Of a stretch of DNA of 14,897 nt, positions 1-6,969 are shown in pieces (the first letter of the stretch is position 1; every line of letters begins with the position of its first letter). Location: the NCBI GenBank assembly GCA_964638865.1, contig CAZXBG010000104.1, positions 1 through 14,897 on the forward strand, written 5' to 3'. The position numbers and the translations under genes are program-made. The notes beneath the pieces are model-generated. The model was not told the origin of the DNA. It searched no databases and worked only from the letters and a program-made list of their open reading frames with translations. The stretch comes from UBA7236 sp964638865 (GTDB lineage Bacteria > Bacteroidota > Bacteroidia > Chitinophagales > BACL12).

Positions 1-799
1 TTAAGATTACCCTTCCCTGTTCAAGAAATAAAAAGGCAAGATAATCACCTCCAAAATCAAATATCCTGTTAAGGCTTATTTTTACATTATCGCCATGTAA
101 TGGAAATAAATACCATCCATTTTGCTGTTTCTGTATCAACAAAAAAATACCAAATACAACAAAGGGAAGAAATAAAATTAAATATTTACCGCGAAAATTA
201 AATTTTCCTTTGTTTCCTTTACCTATAAAATATAAGGCGAGTTCTGAAAAAACGATAACCAACGGAATAATTATGGCAGTTTCTTTGATCAATATTGCCA
301 ACGTAGAAAATATTCCAAACAAAATATATTTTTTTCCTACCCAAAAATAAATGGTCCACAATATAAAGACGGCAAGACAAATTTCAGGCAGGATTAATAC
401 CGATTGTGCAAAAAATAAAGGTTGTACTATCAACAACATTACCGCTAACAGACCTGTATATTTTGAAAAATATTTTGCTGTGACAAAATAAACACTCCAC
501 AATAAAATAATTGAAATGAAGAGTGCAGTGATATGGCCACCATCAACTCCATCACCAAAAATCGAGTATCCAATTGCCTGAAAAAAAGTAAATAAAAGCG
601 GATGCCCTCGCGATAATACCGGCGGAAGATCCTTTGGCAATAATCCTAAACCATTATCAAACATGTACAATCCTGCACGGGAATAAACACCGAGTTCATC
701 CCAAAAATAGGGCAATTGCAAAGCAGGAATTTTTAAAAGGATAAATACCAATATGATGAAAAAGAAAAAAAGTTCAGGTAGATTTCTTTTTGCAAACAT
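1..799 (-). CDS. GT39/PMT-like membrane glycosyltransferase, N-terminal part (cut by window edge)
   Basis: An open frame runs leftward from an ATG at 799-797 to the window edge without a stop, giving about 266 residues; the C-terminus is missing. The product begins MFAKRNLPELFFFFIIL, a basic start followed by a membrane helix, and is strongly hydrophobic throughout, with at least six likely helices. Near residue 35 it has YFWDELGVYSRAG. An acidic pair in the first periplasmic loop is typical of GT-C enzymes (PMT, ArnT, GT39), which take sugars from polyprenyl-phosphate donors. It is followed by SRGHPLLFTFFQAIGYSIFG and, further on, LAILIKETA, both usual in 'glycosyltransferase family 39' proteins of Bacteroidota. 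The likely role is transfer of a sugar to a lipid, glycan or protein at the inner membrane; the substrate cannot be told. It lies 273 bases downstream of purL on the same strand, with a terminator between them, so it is probably transcribed separately. No clear TAnnTTTG promoter was found upstream. Confidence 0.8.
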   Translation of the reverse strand, partial: MFAKRNLPELFFFFIILVFILLKIPALQLPYFWDELGVYSRAGLYMFDNGLGLLPKDLPPVLSRGHPLLFTFFQAIGYSIFGDGVDGGHITALFISIILLWSVYFVTAKYFSKYTGLLAVMLLIVQPLFFAQSVLILPEICLAVFILWTIYFWVGKKYILFGIFSTLAILIKETAIIIPLVIVFSELALYFIGKGNKGKFNFRGKYLILFLPFVVFGIFLLIQKQQNGWYLFPLHGDNVKISLNRIFDFGGDYLAFLFLEQGRVIL

Positions 800-990
800 A
801 ACTCGTAGTTAGGCATTAAAAGTTTGAAAGCAGGTGAAAGAAAGAGTACCAATACGTTTTAACATTGCAGTTAATTAATTTGAGTGGATGAAATAAATAT
901 ATGAATATGCCAATACTCTTCTGCGTTTATGAAGAAAAATAAAAATTAATAGCGTTTTTTTTTAGAAATTAATAAATGCTAACTGTGAAT

Positions 991-1051
991 AAAAAAAATT
1001 CTGGTTTATAATTTGTAGCGCCACAATGCATTGTTTCTCTACAAATTATAA
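991..1051 (-). terminator. Concentric palindrome plus T-run, terminator of purL
   Basis: Reading leftward, 22 bases after the purL stop, two perfect 13-bp arms (1006-1018 TTATAATTTGTAG and 1039-1051 CTACAAATTATAA) enclose a 12-bp perfect palindrome, ACAATGCATTGT (1023-1034). Both share the centre 1028.5 and are separated by a 4x4 internal loop. On the minus strand the stem is followed after seven bases by eight Ts (complement of 991-998). This fits a rho-independent terminator. The spacing to the T-run and the AT-rich stem are not ideal, so an additional or different role is possible. Confidence 0.6.
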
Positions 1052-1072
1052 GCAAAAACGTAAAATCTAAAC

Positions 1073-3301
1073 CTATACCAACACCTCATCCTGCATATAC
1101 TTCCCAATTGCATTGTCATACAATTCTTTGAAAGTATTTATTGTTCCGTATTGTTCTCCATCAATCGAAATTTTTCCATCAGTTACCCTGCCTAAAACAT
1201 TTACGGGAACACCAAATTCTTTACAAATATTTTCAATAACAAAAACTTTTTCGCTAGAGGTAGAAACAACAACTCTGCTTTGTCCCTCGCCAAATAAATA
1301 GGCATCTTTTCTTATCGTGTTATCTGTTTCCACTTCAAATCCAAGAAGGTTTACCAGTGCACTTTCCAATAAAGTGATAAATAATCCACCTTCACTTACG
1401 TCATGTGCTGAATAGATGAGCTGATTGCGAATAAGTTCTTTTATAGATTGTTGCAAACTATATTCCTCATTCAAATTAAAATAAGGAGCCGGTGAAAATT
1501 TAATATTGTGTTCTTCTTTTAAATATTCGCTGCAAGCAATATCATCGGTAGTTTTCCCAATCAATAAAATAACATTTCCTGTATTGATAAAATCGAGTGT
1601 CATTTGATTTTTGAAATCTTCAATTACGCCTACCATTCCAATTGTTGGAGTTGGATAAACCGGACCCTCTTCACTTTGATTATAAAAGGAAACATTGCCA
1701 CCTGTAACTGGCGTATCAAATTTGCGACATGCTTCGCCCATTCCTTTAATTGCATTCTCAAACTGCCAATATACTTCCGGATTATACGGATTTCCAAAAT
1801 TGAGACAATTTGTAATTGCTGCCGGTTCTGCTCCGCTCACTACAATATTTCTTGCGGCTTCACTCACTGCTATCATGGTTCCGATATATGGATCGGCATG
1901 TACATATCTCGCATTACAATCTGTTGTAACTGCAAGACCTTTATTCTGTCCTATAATTCGAACTAATGTAGCATCACTTTTTAAATTAGTAGAGGTATTT
2001 TTTAATCCAACCATGGAATCGTATTGCACAGTTATCCATCTTTTATTTGCAATATTTGGATTGGATGTTAATTTTTTTGCAACGGAAATAAAATCCTTGG
2101 GTATATTTATTTTAGAAGCATCGTATTTTTTGATCTCCTGTAAATATTCCGGTTCCTTCGTTTCTCTTTTATAAATTGGCGCGCCGCCACCTAAAACCAA
2201 ACTTTCTGCAGGTACTTCAGCAATCAATTCGTTATGCATATAATATTGCAACATTTCTCCTTCAACTACCTCTCCAATTATTTCGCAGTGGAGATCCCAT
2301 TTATCAAAAACAGCCTCTACTTCTTTTTCTCTTCCTTTAAACACGACAACTAACATACGTTCCTGACTTTCGCTCAACAAAATTTCCCAACCCTTCATGT
2401 TTTTCTGGCGCGTAGGCACTTTATCGAGATTGATCTTCATACCGTGTTTCCCTTTGGCACTCATTTCTGAAGTGGAACAGGTAATTCCCGCCGCACCCAT
2501 ATCCTGCATTCCCACAATTGCACCTGTTTTTATTGCTTCCAAAGTTGCTTCGAGCAATAATTTCTCCTGAAACGGATCGCCAACCTGAACAGAAGGCAGA
2601 TCTTCATGACTATCGTCGTGCAGATCACCACTTGCGAAACTGGCTCCGTGAATTCCATCTTTACCCGTTGCGCTTCCAACAATATACACCGGATTCCCGA
2701 CTCCTTCAGAAATTGCAGAAACGGTTTCCCCCACTTTTACAATGCCTACACTCATGGCATTTACAAGGATATTTGTGTTATAACAATCCTCAAAATACAC
2801 CTCACCACCAACGGTTGGCACGCCGAAACAATTTCCGTAATCGCCAATCCCCTTAACTACTCCTTTTACTAAATGTTGTGTTTTTTTGTTTTTAATATTT
2901 CCGAAACGCAGTGAATTTAAAGAACATATTGGTCTTGCTCCCATGGTAAAAATATCGCGATGAATTCCACCCACACCGGTTGCAGCGCCTTGATACGGCT
3001 CAATTGCAGAAGGGTGGTTGTGACTTTCTATTTTAAATGCGCATGCCAATCCATCACCAATATCTATCAAACCGGCATTTTCTTCTCCGGCTTCCACCAA
3101 CATCTTTTTGCCACTGCGAGGTAACGTTTTTAACAGCGTGATAGAGTTTTTATAACTGCAATGTTCACTCCACATCACACTATATATGCTCAATTCGGTA
3201 AAATTGGGGGTGCGGCCCAGAATAACCTTAATTTTTTCAAATTCTTCTTCTAAAATACCAAGTTGTTTGGCTTGTTCTATTGTTGCGAGTTGTTCTGACA
3301 T
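1073..3301 (-). CDS. purL: Phosphoribosylformylglycinamidine synthase, small PurL subunit (EC 6.3.5.3)
   Basis: PurL converts FGAR, ATP and glutamine-derived ammonia to FGAM, the fourth step of de novo purine synthesis, in the cytoplasm. The 742-residue length matches the small PurL of the PurLQS complex, which depends on separate PurS and PurQ. It does not match the ~1200-1300-residue single-chain enzyme. Visible landmarks, in order, are: WSEHCSYKNS (about 44-53) with the conserved active-site histidine; the nucleotide-binding segment ESHNHPSAIEPYQGAATGVG (92-111) leading to GGIHRDIFTMGARP; QDMGAAGITCSTSEMSAKG (266-284); LLSESQERMLVV (308-319); a second-half GGNVSFYNQS; and SAHDVSEGGL near the C-terminus. 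Both AIRS-type N- and C-domain pairs are present, and the gene looks intact. The start ATG has no Shine-Dalgarno site but has a TACATTTG element 17-24 bases upstream. No purS or purQ lies in the window. It is divergent from the T9SS-exported gene. Confidence 0.97.
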   Translation of the reverse strand: MSEQLATIEQAKQLGILEEEFEKIKVILGRTPNFTELSIYSVMWSEHCSYKNSITLLKTLPRSGKKMLVEAGEENAGLIDIGDGLACAFKIESHNHPSAIEPYQGAATGVGGIHRDIFTMGARPICSLNSLRFGNIKNKKTQHLVKGVVKGIGDYGNCFGVPTVGGEVYFEDCYNTNILVNAMSVGIVKVGETVSAISEGVGNPVYIVGSATGKDGIHGASFASGDLHDDSHEDLPSVQVGDPFQEKLLLEATLEAIKTGAIVGMQDMGAAGITCSTSEMSAKGKHGMKINLDKVPTRQKNMKGWEILLSESQERMLVVVFKGREKEVEAVFDKWDLHCEIIGEVVEGEMLQYYMHNELIAEVPAESLVLGGGAPIYKRETKEPEYLQEIKKYDASKINIPKDFISVAKKLTSNPNIANKRWITVQYDSMVGLKNTSTNLKSDATLVRIIGQNKGLAVTTDCNARYVHADPYIGTMIAVSEAARNIVVSGAEPAAITNCLNFGNPYNPEVYWQFENAIKGMGEACRKFDTPVTGGNVSFYNQSEEGPVYPTPTIGMVGVIEDFKNQMTLDFINTGNVILLIGKTTDDIACSEYLKEEHNIKFSPAPYFNLNEEYSLQQSIKELIRNQLIYSAHDVSEGGLFITLLESALVNLLGFEVETDNTIRKDAYLFGEGQSRVVVSTSSEKVFVIENICKEFGVPVNVLGRVTDGKISIDGEQYGTINTFKELYDNAIGKYMQDEVLV

Positions 3302-3317
3302 GCTTGTAATTGAGATA

Positions 3318-3325
3318 CAAATGTA
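3318..3325 (-). promoter_or_regulatory. Putative -7 element (TACATTTG) of purL
   Basis: TACATTTG on the minus strand matches the Bacteroidota sigma-ABfr -7 consensus TAnnTTTG and lies 17 bases before the purL ATG. It would give a leader of about ten bases. No good TTG -33 element was found at the usual spacing, so the call rests on the -7 match and its position. Confidence 0.45.
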
Positions 3326-3462
3326 AGTTGGAAAGCGGAAAAAGCTACGCAGATGGAGCAGATATTTGTGAATAAAGGTAAAGCCCGCTAATTAATATGC
3401 ATATTTCGAACTTAAAATCGAAGATTTGGTACAATAATGCTCATTTGAACCGGGAATATGAT

Positions 3463-3470
3463 TAAATTTG
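3463..3470 (+). promoter_or_regulatory. Putative -7 element (TAAATTTG) of the T9SS-exported gene
   Basis: TAAATTTG matches TAnnTTTG, with a TTTG at 3444-3447 as a possible -33 element 15 bases upstream (slightly short of the usual spacing). Transcription would begin around 3475, just ahead of the ATG at 3486. The element covers an in-frame TTG at 3468, which therefore is unlikely to be translated; this decides the start of the gene. Confidence 0.5.
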
Positions 3471-3485
3471 CTTACTGATAAACAC

Positions 3486-5528
3486 ATGCATCCTAAACTC
3501 AAAAAACTAACTGCCTATTCTGTTTCTGCGGCAGCTTTTTTGCTAACCGCAAAGGATGGAAATTCACAAGTTGTATATCATAATATTGATCCCGATATTA
3601 TTTTATCTGAAACAGATTCCGTGGAAATCGATTTTAATGCTGATGGTGTTTCAGATCTGCAAATAAATTTCGATTTATATAAATGGAGTTTTGTTACAGG
3701 ATCCGGGTGGGATTCATGGCATGCTCAGGAAACAATTTCAATAAAGAATTTCGAATCTGCAATAAGTGCTGCTGGTGCTTCTTTCTATTTCGATGTCAAA
3801 AATTTAGAATCCGGAGCAGCAATTGGAAATTATGGCCCGTGGAATGCTTTAGATACTTTAAAGCTAATGTACATTTATAGATATGCGGAAGTTACTTATT
3901 TGATACCCGACAGTTTTTATGTATTTTATGAGAATTGGTTTGCGAACAATCAACATCTTGGTATAAAATTTTTAATTGATGGGAATTATCATTATGGGTG
4001 GGTGCGACTAAGTATTAATGATTTTTCAACGCAATATGGAAAAATTCCGAATCTTGTAATACAGGACTATGCTTATGAGGCAACTCCGGGAGCTACTATA
4101 ATAATAAACAATCCAACAGCCTCTATTGCAGAAGATCTTTTTCTAAATGATATTACAGATTATTTAAATGCAAGTGATTTTCAATTATCCTTTACCAAAG
4201 CCGATTTGCCGGAAACAGTTAGTGCCTACAGAATATTTTTATATCCATATAGTGAGCCGCCACCATCTGTGTCGTTTTTAGAAACACTTTCAGCAGAACT
4301 ATACATGGAAGTAATTCCTTCAGGTTTGATTAATTACGATGTTGTATTACCTGTAAACCTTAAAGATATCTATGGCAATGAATATATTCCTGCGTCTAAT
4401 TACAGAGCTATAATACTTTCCATTGCCGATGGTGTTTTTTCCAGTCAGAATAATGTTTCACTCCCAAGCGAATTTAAAAAGTGTGTTATTATAAATACGC
4501 AAGCTCCCGAAGTTATTGATATTACAACATCATCTGAAAATTGCAACATTTCCGACTTTACGGTTTCTTTTAATCCATCAACTGATGAATCGGTAATTAA
4601 AGAGTATCGGGTGTTCATTTTAAATCATGATTTTATACATGATTACGTAATCGGATTTAATAATTCGCTTTTAGCATTAGATTCTTCTTTTTATGTTAAT
4701 GTTATTCCTAATAATAGCAGCAACTACAATGTTGGTTTTAATACAGATAAGAAAATAGTTGGGGATACACTACCTGTGTTATTTCAGGAATATTATGCTG
4801 CAGTGGTAACAATTGCAGACAGTATCCATGCGACCGGCAGTGATGCAAACTCCTCCATATATTATGAAGATTATTACGGCGAAATACATGGAAAAGAGGT
4901 TGAATTATATTGCGAATTATATCCAGTAGCACCTAATGTTGAAATTGTAGGCACTTCAGAAACTGCCGCAGATATATCTGTACAATTAGATGGACCGGAT
5001 ATTAAATCAGGATTAGCGAAGTACTGGATCTATATTGTGCCTTTTGAGGAAATGAATGATTTTGACATTGAAAAAGCCGCATCTCTAGCTACAACAAATT
5101 TTTTAGGCAAACCTCCCGATACTATTTTAAATACTTTAATGCAAAGTAATATTCCGGATGTAAATGGAATTCCTCTCAGCATTGAAAAGGATTATGTAAT
5201 ATTTGTGGCACTTGTAAGCAAAAGTGAACCGCAAAGAATTGCCTTGTCGCTGCCATCTACAAAATTTAACCTTTTGCAAGGTGCAAATTCAATAAATAAT
5301 AATTTTTTTATTTCCGATAACATTCTTAACATAAGAAGTTTTGAAAATTTGCCATTTAAACTTGAAATCTACTCTTTAACCGGTGAATTAATTGAGTTAT
5401 ATGAAATTACTTCACGTGATACTGCAATTGACCTAAACCATTTTTCAAAGGGAATTTATATCGTAAAAAGCAATTCCAATGAAAATATATCTATCACTAA
5501 ATTTTTCATCGGCCACTCCGGATACTGA
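3486..5528 (+). CDS. Secreted surface protein with three internal repeats and T9SS type A sorting domain
   Basis: This is a 680-residue protein starting at ATG 3486; an upstream in-frame TTG lies inside the promoter element. The N-terminus, MHPKLKKLTAYSVSAAAFLL followed by TAKDGNSQ, is a Sec signal peptide. Residues about 28-195 form a module seen in many Bacteroidota secreted proteins: an acidic VEIDFNADGVSDLQINF stretch and later GIKFLIDGNYHYGWVRLSIN. Residues about 208-592 contain three divergent Ig/FN3-like repeats. Each has a D-F/I-strand (SDFQLSFTK, SDFTVSFNP, ADISVQLDG), then a Y-R/W strand (AYRIFLYP, EYRVFILN, KYWIYIVP), and near its end NYRAIILSIADG, YYAAVVTIADS or DYVIFVALVSKS. The last ~70 residues (LPFKLEIYSLTGELIELYE ... 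FSKGIYIVKS ... ITKFFI) are a type A Por-secretion C-terminal sorting domain. The sorting domain implies export across the outer membrane by T9SS and probable attachment to the cell surface. The function is unknown; no catalytic motif was seen. Confidence 0.85.
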   Translation: MHPKLKKLTAYSVSAAAFLLTAKDGNSQVVYHNIDPDIILSETDSVEIDFNADGVSDLQINFDLYKWSFVTGSGWDSWHAQETISIKNFESAISAAGASFYFDVKNLESGAAIGNYGPWNALDTLKLMYIYRYAEVTYLIPDSFYVFYENWFANNQHLGIKFLIDGNYHYGWVRLSINDFSTQYGKIPNLVIQDYAYEATPGATIIINNPTASIAEDLFLNDITDYLNASDFQLSFTKADLPETVSAYRIFLYPYSEPPPSVSFLETLSAELYMEVIPSGLINYDVVLPVNLKDIYGNEYIPASNYRAIILSIADGVFSSQNNVSLPSEFKKCVIINTQAPEVIDITTSSENCNISDFTVSFNPSTDESVIKEYRVFILNHDFIHDYVIGFNNSLLALDSSFYVNVIPNNSSNYNVGFNTDKKIVGDTLPVLFQEYYAAVVTIADSIHATGSDANSSIYYEDYYGEIHGKEVELYCELYPVAPNVEIVGTSETAADISVQLDGPDIKSGLAKYWIYIVPFEEMNDFDIEKAASLATTNFLGKPPDTILNTLMQSNIPDVNGIPLSIEKDYVIFVALVSKSEPQRIALSLPSTKFNLLQGANSINNNFFISDNILNIRSFENLPFKLEIYSLTGELIELYEITSRDTAIDLNHFSKGIYIVKSNSNENISITKFFIGHSGY

Positions 5529-5585
5529 CAAAACTGGTAGTTAATAAATAAACTGCAACAACTTAAAAATTCTATTCCATTCCGT

Positions 5586-5593
5586 TATCTTTG
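5586..5593 (+). promoter_or_regulatory. Putative -7 element (TATCTTTG) at a near-leaderless gene
   Basis: TATCTTTG is an exact TAnnTTTG match ending four bases before the GTG start at 5598. With the usual spacing the transcript would begin at, or within a few bases of, the start codon. No TTG -33 box was seen upstream. Confidence 0.5.
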
Positions 5594-5597
5594 AATT

Positions 5598-6872
5598 GTG
5601 TTACCCAATCTCATCATACCCCTCTGGATCCTCGTTTTCCTGTTATGTATTTATAAATGGAAATTCTTTAACGCAAGCGGAATAACCAAACAAGTTCTGA
5701 TAGCAGCATTTCTTTTCAGAATAATACTTGGCTCTATTAATTATTATATCTGGCAAAATGTAATCGGACATGGAGATAGCTTAAGATATTTTAACGACAG
5801 TAAGGACATCTACAATCTGCTACCGGAACATCCTAAAGACTTTCTGCGTTTGGTTTTTGGGTACTATAAAACTGCTTTGCCGGAAGACCTGCATCAATAT
5901 GTAAGTGAAACAACAATTGCTCAATCGGTTCCCGAATATCATATGGTGCGTATTAATGCCATTTTAAATATTTTCAGTTTCGGAAATCCCTATGGCAATA
6001 TTATCATCTTATCCTTTATTTATTTTATGGGATTAGTAGCGCTGCTGAAAACCTTTTTAAAATCTAATCTTGTTGAATCCTATACCGGAATACAGAAATA
6101 TATCATACTCTTTTTACCCTCCATTGTATTTTGGAGCAGCGGATTGCTCAAAGAGGGTCCCACATTGTTGCTACTTTGTATAATCATAATTCAATGTTTG
6201 TACCTTGAAAAACAATTTGATTATAAACGGATATTGTGGTTGTGTTTATCACTTTTCTTTTTATTGCTGATCAGAGATTATTTACTTGCGCTTATAATAC
6301 CAAATCTATTTATTTGGTATTTTGCCAAAAGGACTCCTCAAACTGCATATCGGGTTTTTATTGTTTGCACTGCATCTGCACTTACCATTTTATTTGCTGC
6401 AGCCTGGTTTCAACCGCAACTCAATATTGTATTATGGTTGAAAAGTGAACAACATTATTTTTTGGAGGCTCCCGATGATCCTGATTATCAATTCAAGGCA
6501 CTAAATGGTGATGTTTTGGATATGATAACTAAAATTCCTTATGCGATAAACAATGTGCTCTTCAGACCAAATATTTTTCACAGCAACGACAGTTTTCGTA
6601 TATATCAATCAATAGAATTAATTTTTACCTGGTTATTTCTTATATATGCCATTCAAAAAAGAAAACATCTGTTTAAACTTAGTCCTACCCTATTATTTAT
6701 ATTATATTTCTCCATTGAATTGCTTTTAGCATATAGTTTGATAACATTTGATGCTGATACCCTCTCAAGATACAGAAGCATACCTTTATTTTTGATCATA
6801 ATAGTTGCAATTATTGCACTTGAGGGTCAGAGGCACCCAAAGGAACCCAATAATTCAGCTAAAATAGAGTAA
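5598..6872 (+). CDS. Polytopic inner-membrane protein, GT-C glycosyltransferase-like, function unknown
   Basis: This 424-residue, very hydrophobic protein has about ten predicted helices. It starts at GTG 5598: translation from there begins MLPNLIIPLWILVFLLC, directly entering the first helix, and no other plausible in-frame start lies close by (the first internal Met is about residue 117). Features suggesting a GT-C-type polyprenyl-sugar enzyme are an acidic first-loop motif GHGDSLRYFNDS (about 57-68), the helix-start LPSIVFWSSGLLKEGPTLLL (about 173-192), and a C-terminal DADTLSRYRSIPLF. The 'P..vfWssgl.KE' pattern recurs in Bacteroidota membrane proteins annotated as hypothetical or glycosyltransferase-like. 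A soluble loop rich in D and P (APDDPDYQFKALNGD) sits between helices in the second half. It is not recognised as a named family, so the GT-C link is inference. It lies 69 bases after the T9SS-exported gene and has its own apparent promoter. Confidence 0.8.
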   Translation: MLPNLIIPLWILVFLLCIYKWKFFNASGITKQVLIAAFLFRIILGSINYYIWQNVIGHGDSLRYFNDSKDIYNLLPEHPKDFLRLVFGYYKTALPEDLHQYVSETTIAQSVPEYHMVRINAILNIFSFGNPYGNIIILSFIYFMGLVALLKTFLKSNLVESYTGIQKYIILFLPSIVFWSSGLLKEGPTLLLLCIIIIQCLYLEKQFDYKRILWLCLSLFFLLLIRDYLLALIIPNLFIWYFAKRTPQTAYRVFIVCTASALTILFAAAWFQPQLNIVLWLKSEQHYFLEAPDDPDYQFKALNGDVLDMITKIPYAINNVLFRPNIFHSNDSFRIYQSIELIFTWLFLIYAIQKRKHLFKLSPTLLFILYFSIELLLAYSLITFDADTLSRYRSIPLFLIIIVAIIALEGQRHPKEPNNSAKIE

Positions 6873-6896
6873 TACCCTTATTTAGGTATTTTACCT
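6871..6896 (+). promoter_or_regulatory. Overlapping dyads between membrane gene and porin operon (operator or weak terminator)
   Basis: AATACC (6871-6876) pairs with GGTATT (6885-6890) across an 8-base loop. AGGTA (6884-6888) can instead pair with TACCT (6892-6896) across three bases. The two hairpins are mutually exclusive. The first begins inside the stop codon of the upstream gene and lacks a real T-run. The site is about 40-65 bases upstream of the porin -7 element, so it could be a weak terminator or a regulator binding site. Confidence 0.35.
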
Positions 6897-6936
6897 CAAA
6901 TGCAAGCCTATCAAGTAAAATAACGATTTTAGCCTT

Positions 6937-6944
6937 TATTTTTG
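6937..6944 (+). promoter_or_regulatory. Putative -7 element (TATTTTTG) of the porin-imelysin-DUF1111 unit
   Basis: TATTTTTG matches TAnnTTTG and ends 25 bases before the porin ATG, implying a leader of about 20 bases. No convincing -33 TTG lies 17-23 bases upstream. It is the only good promoter match ahead of the three genes, which suggests that they are transcribed together. Confidence 0.45.
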
Positions 6945-6969
6945 CGATTGTTTAGAATAAATCTAAATA

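Noticed and set aside
920..963. TCTTC/GAAGA hairpin with a nine-T run on the plus strand
   Set aside because: The stem is five base pairs and 16 or more bases separate it from the T-run; no plus-strand gene ends here.
1695..2174. Open frame of 159 codons on the plus strand inside purL
   Set aside because: It is antisense to a fully conserved purL and shows no domain, promoter or start signal; it is a shadow of purL codon use.
6897..6969. Possible Fur box at the porin promoter
   Set aside because: No sequence resembling the 19-bp GATAATGATAATCATTATC consensus could be found.
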